Made by a program: the position numbers and the translations under genes. A stretch of 64,000 nucleotides of DNA from Pseudonocardia cypriaca (GTDB taxonomy: Bacteria; Actinomycetota; Actinomycetes; Mycobacteriales; Pseudonocardiaceae), in assembly GCF_006717045.1 (NCBI RefSeq), contig NZ_VFPH01000001.1, positions 1,612,001 to 1,676,000 on the forward strand, read 5' to 3'. The notes under the pieces were generated by a model. It did not search any database. It was not told the origin of the DNA and saw only the letters and a list, made by a program, of their open reading frames with translations. How positions within the stretch are numbered: position 1 is the first letter of the stretch; every line of letters begins with the position of its first letter. Below, in pieces: positions 16,666 to 24,723 of this stretch.

Positions 16666-18036
16666 TCACCGCGCCGGGGTGATGTTCTGGTTGAGGTGGA
16701 AGAGGTTGTCCGGGTCGTAGGTGGCCTTGACCTGCTGCAGCCGCTCGTAGTTCCGCCCGTAGTTCTGCGGCACGCGGCCCTCGTCCTCCGACAGCATGTT
16801 GACGTACCCGCCTTCGGTCCCCGCGAAGGGGTGGACGGCGTCGTAGTAGTCCCGCGCCCACCGGATGGCGCCCTCGTCCTCGGCCGGGGTGTCGTAGAAC
16901 GCGCCGATGACCATCACGTACCGCGCGTCGCGGTGGCCGAACGCCGTCTCCTCCGGGCCGACGCGCGCCGGGGCGCCGTTGATGGAGTAGAGGTGCATCG
17001 TCGACGTGAGGCTCGGCGTCGGCGGCCCGTGCTCGGCGTGTGCCGTGATGGCCTCGTCGGGCAGGTCGCGGACGAAGTCGGCCTTCCAGTACTGCCGCAT
17101 CCCCTTGTAGAACAGCCCGTCGAACGCCGAGTTCAGCGCGGGGTAGGGCATCGGGCCGACGTGCTCGGCCTTGACCTCCGCGACGTCCCGGAACGGCTTG
17201 ATCGCCTGTTCGCCCTGCTCCGGCCGGCCGCTCCAGCAGGTGACCATCACGCAGAACATGTCGCCGTGGCGGTCCTCCGGGATGAACGGGAGCGGCGGGG
17301 CCATCTGCCACCCGAAGAACGCCCCGAGCTGTTCCGGTGCCTCCTGGATGTAGTCGTCGTACGCCCGCATGACCGCTGGCGCGTCCTCGACCTCGAACAG
17401 CATGGGTCCGCCGTAGATGGTCCCCACGTCGTGCAGGGCGAGCTCGAGCGACGTGACCACACCGAAGTTCCCGCCGCCGCCCCGCAGGGCCCAGAGCAGG
17501 TCCTCGTTCTCGTGTTCGCTCGCGACGACGATGCGGCCGTCGGCGGTGACCACCTCGGCGCCGACCAGGTTGTCGCAGGACAGGCCGCAGCCGCGCGCGA
17601 GGTAGCCGACCCCGCCGCCCAGCGTCAGGCCGCTCACGCCGGTCGTCGAGATGATGCCGCCGGTCGTCGCGAGGCCGTAGGCGTGGGTGGCGTGGTTGAA
17701 GTCGCCCCAGGTGGCGCCGCCACCGGTGCGGGCGGTCTTCTTGACGCGGTCCACGAACACGTTGTTGATCAGCGACAGGTCGAGCACGAGGCCGCCGTCG
17801 CAGGTGCCGAACCCCGGTGCGCTGTGCCCGCCGCCCCGTACCGCGAGGTCGAGGCCGGCCTCCCGGGCGTGGTTGACGGCCGCGACGGCGTCGGCCGTCG
17901 AAGTGGCTCGGACGATGAGCGCGGGCCGCCGGTCGTGGACGCCGTTGTGGACGCGTCGGTGCTCGTCGTAGCCGTCGTCACCCGGCGCGACGACCGGCCC
18001 GCGTACCTGCTCGCGAAGCTCGGCGATCGTGGTCAT
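16666..18036 (-). CDS. FAD-linked oxidase of the berberine-bridge-enzyme type
   Basis: 456 residues. N-terminal PCMH-type FAD domain with RGGGHSAPGFG (~70), whose His normally carries the 8-alpha FAD bond, and CGLSCDNLVGAEVVTADG (~155), whose Cys normally carries the second, 6-S-cysteinyl bond. It therefore looks like a bicovalent flavoprotein. The C-terminal BBE motif is YDPDNLFHLNQNI. Such enzymes oxidise sugars, polyketides or alkaloids with O2. ATG at 18036 has GGGAGG 5 bases upstream. No signal peptide. It lies 67 bases downstream of the BTAD-AAA regulator on the same strand and may be its target. Confidence 0.9.
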   Translation of the reverse strand: MTTIAELREQVRGPVVAPGDDGYDEHRRVHNGVHDRRPALIVRATSTADAVAAVNHAREAGLDLAVRGGGHSAPGFGTCDGGLVLDLSLINNVFVDRVKKTARTGGGATWGDFNHATHAYGLATTGGIISTTGVSGLTLGGGVGYLARGCGLSCDNLVGAEVVTADGRIVVASEHENEDLLWALRGGGGNFGVVTSLELALHDVGTIYGGPMLFEVEDAPAVMRAYDDYIQEAPEQLGAFFGWQMAPPLPFIPEDRHGDMFCVMVTCWSGRPEQGEQAIKPFRDVAEVKAEHVGPMPYPALNSAFDGLFYKGMRQYWKADFVRDLPDEAITAHAEHGPPTPSLTSTMHLYSINGAPARVGPEETAFGHRDARYVMVIGAFYDTPAEDEGAIRWARDYYDAVHPFAGTEGGYVNMLSEDEGRVPQNYGRNYERLQQVKATYDPDNLFHLNQNITPAR

Positions 18037-18103
18037 GGTCCCTCCCGGTGCTCGTGTGGAGGCGGAGACCATGCCCGAGGGAGCGTTCCTCCAGCGTTCC
18101 CGA

Positions 18104-21100
18104 TCAGCGGGCCAGGCGGCCGGCCGTGGCGGCGGCGCGCTCGTGCAGCCACGGCGCGTCGAGCGCGACGGCGGCCTCGACGGCCCGGTGGGCGGTCCGG
18201 GCGGCGCCTGCCCGGTCGCCTGCGAGCCCGCACAGCTCCGCTTCGACGCGGAGGAGCTCGGGAACCAGGTAGCGCTGTCCGGTGTCCTCGCTGCGCCCCG
18301 TGGCCTCGGAGACGACCGCTCGCCCGGCATGCGCCTCGCCTGCTCTGAGGTGGGCGCGGGCCAGCAGGCAGAGCCCGAGGCTCAGGTGCAGCGGCTGGTC
18401 CTCCCGGAGCTGGTCGGTGGCCTCGCGAATCGCCTCGACGCCCCGCAGGTCGCCGTCGAGCACCTCGTGCCACCCCCGGAGGAACCGGGCGACGATCGTG
18501 AAGTAGCCCAGGTGCGTCTCGTGCGTTGCGGCATCGAGCGCGTCGACGGTGGCGCGGAGGTCCCGCCGCCGGGGCTCGAGCGCGGCGAGGATCGCGTCGA
18601 AGGCGCGGACGTAGCCGGTGGTCATGGGATCGTCGAGCTCCGTGGCCACCCGCAGCGCGTCCTGCATGGTGGTGCAGGCGTCGTCCGGCCGGCCGCGGAA
18701 GAGCTCCGTGAGGGCGAGCCGGGACAGGCACACGCCCAGCGGGTCCTGGGCGTAGCGCGCGACGTGCAGCGGAGCGTCCTCGATGCGGTAGGAGCCGATG
18801 GCGGCGCGGAGGTGGTGCTCGGCAGTGGCGAACTCGCCCCGCCAGAACGCGGTGACCCCGAGCACGTACTCGCCCTCGGTGCGGGTGGTGGGGTCGGTCC
18901 GGTCCGAGACCAGCAGCTCCCGGCCCAGTTCCGCGGCCCGGTCGAGGTGGAGGGTGGCCACCGCGTGCAGCGCGAGGCCGCGCAGCACCGCGGGGCCGGG
19001 ACGGCGGCCGAGCTTGCGGTGCAGGGTGAGCGCACGCTCGTAGCACCGCAGGACCTCCGGCGCGCCGTAGCCGCGCCGGGCTACCAGCGGCACCCCGAGC
19101 GCCGAGCGCAGCCGCAGCTCCACCTCGTCGCGCGGCTCACCGCGCGCCGAGTCGTCGAGCAGGCACAGCGCGCGTTCCAGCAGGGCCACGCAGTCGTCGA
19201 GGGCGAACACGCGGTGGGCGTGCCGGGCGGCCCGCTCGTACGCCTCGACGGCGCGCGACCCGAGCCCGGCGCTCGCGTAGTGGGCCGCGAGGCCGGCGCT
19301 GACGGGGCCGAGATCGGCCGCGTGGTGCGCCTCGATGGCCTCGGCGACGCAGCGGTGCAGCCTGCGGCGGCGGGCGGGGCTGATCATCTGCAGCGTCACG
19401 TCGCGCAGCCGGTCGTGGCTGAAGTCGTACGCCGCGCCGCGATCGCGGACGACGTGGTGCTGCCAGAGCTCGTCGAGGTCGTCGGTGAGGTCGTCCTCGG
19501 TCCGGCCGGCCGCGGTGGCGAGGACAGCAGGCGTGAACTCCCGGCCGATCGTGGCGGCCACCTCGGCGAGCCGGCGCGACTCGGGGGACAGGCGCTCCAG
19601 CCGGGCCGTGATCACGGCGTGGACGGTGGGCGTGAGCGCGATGGGTCCGGTCCGGTCGGTGCCGAAGCCCGCCCGCACGGCCTCGACCACGAACAGCGGG
19701 TTGCCCTCGGTCTCCGCCCACAGCCGGGCTGCGGCGTCCGGTCCGAGCGGACGCCTGGCGACCGCGGACGCCATCTCGGCGGTCGATGCCGGATCGAGCG
19801 GTCCGAGGGCGATCGTCGACACGGCACCGGTCCGGCCGAGTTGCCGGCGCAGCCGCGTGACCGCGTCCTCGCCCGCGGCGTCCCCGCGGGCCGTCGCCGC
19901 CACCAGCAGTGGTGCCGACGGCGAGCTCTGGACGAGGTAGCCGCAGAGCTCGACCGTGTCGGCGTCGCACCACTGGAGGTCGTCGACGACGAGCAGCAGC
20001 GGTCGTCCGGTCGCGAGGAGCGCACGGCGGACGGTGTCGAGGAGGTGGTGGCGCCGGCCGACATCGGTGGCGGGCGGGCCCTCCGGCAGCTGCGGGTGCA
20101 CCAGGCGCAGCTCGGGTAGCAGCCGGGCGAGCTCGACCAGCCAGGTGATCCCGAGCGTGTCGAGGCCGGCCTGCACCGGATCGGACCGCAGCCAGTCGAC
20201 CACCGGGCCCCACGGTGGGCGGCCGGCGGCCTCGTAGGCGCGGCTGTACGCCACCGCGTGGCCGTCCGCGAGCACGCGCCGGGCCAACTCCTCGAGGAGC
20301 CGGGACTTGCCGATGCCCGTCTCCCCGGTCACGAGGAGGAGCCGGGCCCGGCCACCGACGGCTTCCCGCCACACGTCGCGGGCCGCCCGCCACTCGGCTG
20401 CCCGCCCGACCAGCTCGGGGCCGCCGCGCGACGCCGGGGTCGCCCGGCGGATCCCGTGGGCGATCGCGGTCGTCGCGGGCTCCGGCGTGACCCCGAGGTC
20501 GCGGGCCAACCCGGCGGCGAGGCGATCGTGGACGCGCAACGCCTCACTGCGCTCGCCGCGGCGGACCAGTGCCTCCATCAGCAACCGGCAGCCCGGTTCG
20601 TGCAGCGGATCGATCATCAGCAGCCGGCGGGCGTGCTCCACGACGACGGGGTCGTCGCGGCGGGCCGCGGCGCGACCGGCGAGCCGCGCGAGAGCGTCGA
20701 CGGCGAGACGGCGCAGCCGCTCCCGCTCGGCGACGGTCCAGTCGTCGTCGCAGGCCGGGAGCAGGTCCCCGCCGTAGCAGCGGACCGCTGCCTCCTGGTC
20801 CCCGTTGCCGGTGGCGTCGGTGAACGCGAGCACGTCGAGCCACACCGAGCGGCCCGCGCGCCACCGCACGGCGCGCGCGTCGGCGTCGACGAGGCCCCCG
20901 GGATCCGGGAGCGCGTGCCGGAGGTCGTGGAGCAGCTTCCGCAGGTTGGTGCGGGCCTGGGGCGCGCTCGAGCCGGGCCACAGCTCGCACGCGAGCCGGT
21001 CGCGCGGCACGCCGGCGTCCCGCGCGAGCGCCACCCGCGCGAGCAGCCGCTGCATGCGCGGCGCGGCGAGCTCGGACACCGGTCGCCCGTCGACGGTGGC

Positions 21101-21187
21101 GGTCGCCTCGCCGAGGAACCGGATCACCAGGCGCGCGCGTCCTGCACCGGTGGGAGCCCGGCGACGGGTCGCGCTCGGAGCCGGCAC
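18104..21187 (-). CDS. BTAD/AAA-ATPase/TPR transcriptional regulator (SARP-LAL type)
   Basis: 1027-residue regulator. The N-terminus has a winged-helix-like and bacterial transcriptional activator (BTAD) region (LVIRFLGEATATVDGRPVS to about residue 240; DRLACELWPGSSAPQARTNL is characteristic). An AAA/NB-ARC-like ATPase follows, with Walker A VTGETGIGKSRLLEEL (~284) and Walker B LLLVVDDLQWCD (~400). The C-terminal half is alpha-helical, probably TPR repeats. Start GTG 21187 is preferred because GGAGGA lies 6 bases upstream; the frame stays open to 21310 but that extension would cross the palindromic divergent promoter. It likely senses an unknown signal and activates the adjacent flavin oxidase, by analogy with AfsR-like proteins. 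Confidence 0.88.
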   Translation of the reverse strand: MPAPSATRRRAPTGAGRARLVIRFLGEATATVDGRPVSELAAPRMQRLLARVALARDAGVPRDRLACELWPGSSAPQARTNLRKLLHDLRHALPDPGGLVDADARAVRWRAGRSVWLDVLAFTDATGNGDQEAAVRCYGGDLLPACDDDWTVAERERLRRLAVDALARLAGRAAARRDDPVVVEHARRLLMIDPLHEPGCRLLMEALVRRGERSEALRVHDRLAAGLARDLGVTPEPATTAIAHGIRRATPASRGGPELVGRAAEWRAARDVWREAVGGRARLLLVTGETGIGKSRLLEELARRVLADGHAVAYSRAYEAAGRPPWGPVVDWLRSDPVQAGLDTLGITWLVELARLLPELRLVHPQLPEGPPATDVGRRHHLLDTVRRALLATGRPLLLVVDDLQWCDADTVELCGYLVQSSPSAPLLVAATARGDAAGEDAVTRLRRQLGRTGAVSTIALGPLDPASTAEMASAVARRPLGPDAAARLWAETEGNPLFVVEAVRAGFGTDRTGPIALTPTVHAVITARLERLSPESRRLAEVAATIGREFTPAVLATAAGRTEDDLTDDLDELWQHHVVRDRGAAYDFSHDRLRDVTLQMISPARRRRLHRCVAEAIEAHHAADLGPVSAGLAAHYASAGLGSRAVEAYERAARHAHRVFALDDCVALLERALCLLDDSARGEPRDEVELRLRSALGVPLVARRGYGAPEVLRCYERALTLHRKLGRRPGPAVLRGLALHAVATLHLDRAAELGRELLVSDRTDPTTRTEGEYVLGVTAFWRGEFATAEHHLRAAIGSYRIEDAPLHVARYAQDPLGVCLSRLALTELFRGRPDDACTTMQDALRVATELDDPMTTGYVRAFDAILAALEPRRRDLRATVDALDAATHETHLGYFTIVARFLRGWHEVLDGDLRGVEAIREATDQLREDQPLHLSLGLCLLARAHLRAGEAHAGRAVVSEATGRSEDTGQRYLVPELLRVEAELCGLAGDRAGAARTAHRAVEAAVALDAPWLHERAAATAGRLAR

Positions 21188-21277
21188 GGCGTTCCTCCGC
21201 GCTGGTGAGGACGGTGGGCCGTCCAGTGCACTCCCGATCGACCCCCGCTGGCAACAACCATCTCGGCCGCGGGCTAC

Positions 21278-21321
21278 GTCAACCCAGGTTGACAACGGCG
21301 GGTCCGTCAACCTAGGTTGAC
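21278..21321. promoter_or_regulatory. Twin palindromic operators embedded in a leaderless promoter
   Basis: Two palindromes, GTCAACCCAGGTTGAC (21278-21293) and GTCAACCTAGGTTGAC (21306-21321), repeat with a 28-bp period. On the + strand TTGACA (21289-21294) ends the first and TAGGTT (21313-21318) lies in the second, an 18-bp spacer giving a good -35/-10 pair. The expected start of transcription falls on or near the ATG at 21325, so the HTH-ClpN mRNA is probably leaderless. A weaker mirrored pair (TTGACG, TGGGTT) faces the regulator gene on the minus strand. Confidence 0.7.
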
Positions 21322-21324
21322 AGC

Positions 21325-21540
21325 ATGAGCGATGCCACGAAGGTCGCGGCGGCGGCGTCCAGCAGGGACCCGGCCGTCGGGTTGGCGGCGGTGGCGTCCC
21401 TGCGGGGACTGCTGGAGTCGCTGGAGGAGCTGCAGGTCTCGAACGCGCGGGCCCAGGGCTGGTCCTGGCAGCAGATCGCGGACGCCCTGCGCGTGAGCAG
21501 GCAGGCCGTGCACAAGAAGTACCGCCGGTACGGATTCTGA
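21325..21540 (+). CDS. Small helix-turn-helix protein
   Basis: 71 residues. The C-terminal half is an HTH: GWSWQQIADALRVSRQAVHKKYRRYGF, like the homeodomain-type HTH found beside ClpN genes in many actinobacteria. The N-terminal half is an Ala-rich helix (LAAVASLRGLLESLEELQ), probably a dimerisation segment. It is 9 bases upstream of the Clp N-domain gene, and two palindromes cover its promoter, so it is most likely an autorepressor of the pair. Confidence 0.85.
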   Translation: MSDATKVAAAASSRDPAVGLAAVASLRGLLESLEELQVSNARAQGWSWQQIADALRVSRQAVHKKYRRYGF

Positions 21541-21549
21541 GGGGACGAG

Positions 21550-22122
21550 ATGTTCGAAAGGTTCACCGGCGAGGCCCGTCAGGTCGTCGTCGGAGCTCAG
21601 GAGGAGGCACGGACGCGGAAGGCGGACGAGATCCGCACCGAGCACCTGCTCGCCGCGCTCTACGCCGTGCCGGACAACCTCGCGCTCACCGTCCTGGAGC
21701 GGTTCGGCGTCGAGAAGGCCGACGTGCTCCGGGAGATCGACCGGCTGCACGCCGGTGCGCAGCCGGCCCTCGACGCCGAGGCCCTGTCCACGATCGGGAT
21801 CGACCTCGACGAGGTGCGCCGCCAGGTGGAGGAGGCGTTCGGGCCGGGCGCGCTCGACCGCACCAGGGCCGCCCTCGGCGGGAAGTCCGGCCGCCTCTTC
21901 GGCCACATCCCCTTCGAGGGGCCCGCCAAGAAGGCGCTCGAGCTCTCGCTGCGCGAGGCGATCCACCTCGGGCACGACCACATCGGCACCGAGCACGTCC
22001 TGCTCGGGCTGATCCACACCGAGGGTGGGGCCGCCCACCACGTCCTGGCCGCTCGAGGGGTGCGGCTCGAACCGGCGCGGGTGATCGTCGAGGAGCTGGT
22101 GCGCGGGCGCAAGGCCGGCTGA
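21550..22122 (+). CDS. Clp N-terminal-domain protein without ATPase domains
   Basis: 190 residues made of two Clp-N repeats: MFERFTGEARQVVVGAQEEA to about 75, and LFGHIPFEGPAKKALELSL to about 185 with GHDHIGTEHVLLGLI. These repeats are the adaptor- or substrate-binding part of ClpC. No Walker motifs follow, so the protein cannot unfold substrates itself. By family knowledge it may act as an adaptor, an anti-adaptor or a decoy for ClpC1, or as a stress sensor. Start ATG with GGGGACGAG upstream. It forms an operon with the HTH gene; trmD begins 34 bases later. Confidence 0.9.
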   Translation: MFERFTGEARQVVVGAQEEARTRKADEIRTEHLLAALYAVPDNLALTVLERFGVEKADVLREIDRLHAGAQPALDAEALSTIGIDLDEVRRQVEEAFGPGALDRTRAALGGKSGRLFGHIPFEGPAKKALELSLREAIHLGHDHIGTEHVLLGLIHTEGGAAHHVLAARGVRLEPARVIVEELVRGRKAG

Positions 22123-22156
22123 AAGCCCGGCAGGTGGCGCCTGGGAGCATCCGTCC

Positions 22157-22909
22157 GTGCGGATCGACGTCATCACGATCTTCCCCGGCTACCTGGCTCC
22201 GCTGCGCGAGGCGCTGCTCGGCCGGGCGATCTCGGCCGGGCTCGTCGACCTCGCCGTGCACGACCTGCGCACCTGGACCCGCGACGTCCACCAGGCCGTC
22301 GACGACGCCCCGTACGGGGGCGGCCCGGGCATGGTGATGCGCCCGCAGGTGTGGGGGGAGGCGCTCGACGCGGTGCTGGCGCTCGACGAGCGCCCGGCGC
22401 GGATCGTCGTCCCCACCCCGGCGGGCCGGCCGTTCACGCAGGCCACGGCGCAGGCGTGGAGCGGCGACGAGCGGCTGCTGTTCACGTGCGGCCGCTACGA
22501 GGGCATCGACCAGCGCGTCGTCGACGACGCCCGGCGCCGCGACCTCACCGTCGACGAGGTGAGCATCGGCGACTACGTCCTGGTCGGTGGCGAGGTCGCG
22601 GTGCTGGTGATGGTGGAGGCGGTGGTCCGGCTGCTGCCGGGCGTGCTCGGCAACCCGGCGTCGGCGGAGCAGGACTCGTTCTCCGACGGCCTCCTGGAAG
22701 GCCCGGCGTTCACGCGGCCGGAGGTCTGGCGCGGGCTCGCCGTGCCGGACGTGCTGCGCAGCGGCAACCACGCCAAGATCGCTCGCTGGCGGCGGGACCG
22801 CGCCCTCGAACGCACTGCCGAGCGACGGCCCGACCTGCTCGCAGCCCTCCCCGAGGACGCGCTCGACGACGCGGACCGGGCGTTCCTCGCGTCACTGCAG
22901 GACGGGTGA
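22157..22909 (+). CDS. trmD: tRNA (guanine-N1)-methyltransferase TrmD
   Basis: Methylates G37 of tRNAs. 250 residues with the SPOUT-knot signatures: MRIDVITIFPGY at the N-terminus, PYGGGPGMVMRPQ (~53), TCGRYEGIDQRV (~111) and EVSIGDYVLVGGE (~134). GTG start 22157. Normally coupled to rimM; here it stands downstream of the HTH-ClpN operon. Confidence 0.96.
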   Translation: MRIDVITIFPGYLAPLREALLGRAISAGLVDLAVHDLRTWTRDVHQAVDDAPYGGGPGMVMRPQVWGEALDAVLALDERPARIVVPTPAGRPFTQATAQAWSGDERLLFTCGRYEGIDQRVVDDARRRDLTVDEVSIGDYVLVGGEVAVLVMVEAVVRLLPGVLGNPASAEQDSFSDGLLEGPAFTRPEVWRGLAVPDVLRSGNHAKIARWRRDRALERTAERRPDLLAALPEDALDDADRAFLASLQDG

Positions 22910-22927
22910 TTTCACCGGCCGATCTCG

Positions 22928-22942
22928 CATCTGGCACTATGG
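22928..22942 (+). promoter_or_regulatory. rplS upstream element matching the rpsP element
   Basis: CATCTGGCACTATGG, 13 of 15 bases identical to the element before rpsP (15226). It lies between trmD and rplS and suggests that rplS has its own promoter. Confidence 0.4.
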
Positions 22943-23033
22943 ACTGGTTGCCCGACGGGCCTGCCCGGCGCCGAACGTGAACAGGGGCGCCCCCCGCACT
23001 ACCGCTATCACGCACCGAGGACGGATCTTCGCG

Positions 23034-23393
23034 ATGAACACCCTGGACGCACTGGACGCACAGCTGCTGCGCTCCGACATCCCCGCCTTCCGGCCGGGCG
23101 ACACGCTCAAGGTGCACGTGAAGGTCATCGAGGGCAACCGGTCCCGGATCCAGGTCTTCCAGGGCGTCGTCATCCGGCGCCAGGGTTCCGGGGCCCGCGA
23201 GACCTTCACCGTCCGCAAGGTCTCGTTCGGTGTCGGCGTCGAGCGCACCTTCCCGGTGCACTCCCCGAACATCGACAAGATCGAGGTCTTCACCCGCGGT
23301 GACGTCCGCCGCGCCAAGCTCTACTACCTCCGTGAGCTGCGCGGCAAGGCCGCGAAGATCAAGGAGAAGCGCGAGACCACGTCCGCGTCCTGA
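23034..23393 (+). CDS. rplS: 50S ribosomal protein L19
   Basis: 119 residues, full length for L19: PAFRPGDTLKVHVKVIEGNRSR and RRAKLYYLRELRGKAAKIKEKR. ATG at 23034 is used because it opens the conserved MNTLDALDAQ start; the frame is open further upstream. L19 lies at the 30S-50S interface. Confidence 0.97.
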   Translation: MNTLDALDAQLLRSDIPAFRPGDTLKVHVKVIEGNRSRIQVFQGVVIRRQGSGARETFTVRKVSFGVGVERTFPVHSPNIDKIEVFTRGDVRRAKLYYLRELRGKAAKIKEKRETTSAS

Positions 23394-23420
23394 CCGCTCG
23401 GGCGCGGTTGCCGTAGCCTC

Positions 23421-24683
23421 GTGGGCGTGGCCCTCCCCGAGCTCCCTGAGCTCCCCGATGACCGGCGGGCCGCACCGCCGCGGTACTCGCCATCGGGGGA
23501 GCCGTTCGTGCCGCGGAACCAGCGACCGGTGCCGCCGGGACAGCGCCCCGACCTGCCGCCGTCGCGACCGATCGGCTCGCGAGGCGGCCCGGCCAACGGT
23601 GCCGTGCGCGGTGGCGGGCGCCACCAGAGGTCACCCGGCGGTCAGATCCCGCCGGTGCGCCCGGTGCCGCCGTCCCGGCCCGATCCGGCCGACGACGAGC
23701 CCACCGTCGTGCACGGTGACCTCCTCGGGGATCTCGCTGCGCCCACCCAGCCGGCGCAGGGTGACGCACCGCGGCACCGCCGCCGGGCGGGCGCCTCGCC
23801 CGCCAGCAGGCCAGCGTCGGAGTACAAGGAGCAGATCGAGGCGAGCGGGCGCAAGCTCAAGCCCGGCAGGCGCAGGCGCCCGACCTTCTGGAAAGAGCTG
23901 CCGATCCTGATCGTGGTGGCGCTCGCCCTCACGTTCCTGATCCAGACCTTCCTCGGGAAGGTCTACGTCATCCCTTCCGGGTCGATGGAGACCACTCTCC
24001 ACGGCTGCACCGGCTGCAACAACGACCGCGTGCTCGTCGACAAGATCACCTACCGCTTCGGCGATCCCGCGCCCGGCGACGTCGTGGTGTTCCGGGGTCC
24101 GGACAGCTGGAGCAGCGAGATCGAGATCGCCGAGCCGAGCAACCCGGTGGTCCGCGGGCTGCAGCTGTTCGGCTCCCTGATCGGGCTCGCCCCTCCCGAC
24201 GAGAAGGACTTCGTCAAGCGGATCATCGCCGTCGGCGGCCAGACCGTGCAGTGCTGCGACTCGCGCGGCCAGGTGATGGTCGACGGCCAGTCCCTCGACG
24301 AGCCGTACATCTTCTACCTGCCCGAGGCCGGGCCGCCCAAGCAGGCGTCCTTCGGTCCCGTCCAGGTGCCCGAAGGGCAGCTGTGGATGATGGGCGACAG
24401 CCGCAACAACTCCGCCGACTCCCGGATGCCCGACCACGGAGCCGTGCCCGTCGAGAACGTGATCGGGCAGGCCCGGATGATCGTGCTGCCGTTCGACCGG
24501 CTCGGGTGGGTCGCCGCCCAGAACCCGCAGACCACGGCCGTCGGGATGGCGGCGCAGGACGCGGCCGCAGGGGCACCGCTGGCGCTCGGGTTGCTCGGCA
24601 CGCTGCCGCTCGCCCTGCTCCGCCGCCGTCGCCACACCCGTGAGCTGCTGTTCCCCGACTTCCTCCCGGCGCAGCGACCCTGA
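23421..24683 (+). CDS. lepB: Signal peptidase I
   Basis: 420 residues. A long Pro/Arg-rich cytoplasmic N-terminus (~1-150), a membrane segment FWKELPILIVVALALTFLI (~155), then the catalytic domain: Ser in IPSGSMETTL (~190) and Lys in DFVKRIIAVGGQ (~263), plus the box-E-like MGDSRNNSADSR (~327). A second hydrophobic stretch near 370-390 is followed by a basic tail. Removes signal peptides at the outer membrane face. GTG start at 23421; another in-frame GTG is two codons later. Confidence 0.95.
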   Translation: MGVALPELPELPDDRRAAPPRYSPSGEPFVPRNQRPVPPGQRPDLPPSRPIGSRGGPANGAVRGGGRHQRSPGGQIPPVRPVPPSRPDPADDEPTVVHGDLLGDLAAPTQPAQGDAPRHRRRAGASPASRPASEYKEQIEASGRKLKPGRRRRPTFWKELPILIVVALALTFLIQTFLGKVYVIPSGSMETTLHGCTGCNNDRVLVDKITYRFGDPAPGDVVVFRGPDSWSSEIEIAEPSNPVVRGLQLFGSLIGLAPPDEKDFVKRIIAVGGQTVQCCDSRGQVMVDGQSLDEPYIFYLPEAGPPKQASFGPVQVPEGQLWMMGDSRNNSADSRMPDHGAVPVENVIGQARMIVLPFDRLGWVAAQNPQTTAVGMAAQDAAAGAPLALGLLGTLPLALLRRRRHTRELLFPDFLPAQRP

Positions 24684-24723
24684 GCGCACGGCCGCTCACG
24701 CCGTGGCGCAGACTGCTTCCTCG

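Noticed and set aside
18029..20119. 696-codon plus-strand frame opposite the BTAD regulator
   Set aside because: Antisense shadow; the minus-strand protein has Walker A/B and BTAD motifs and a good ribosome-binding site.
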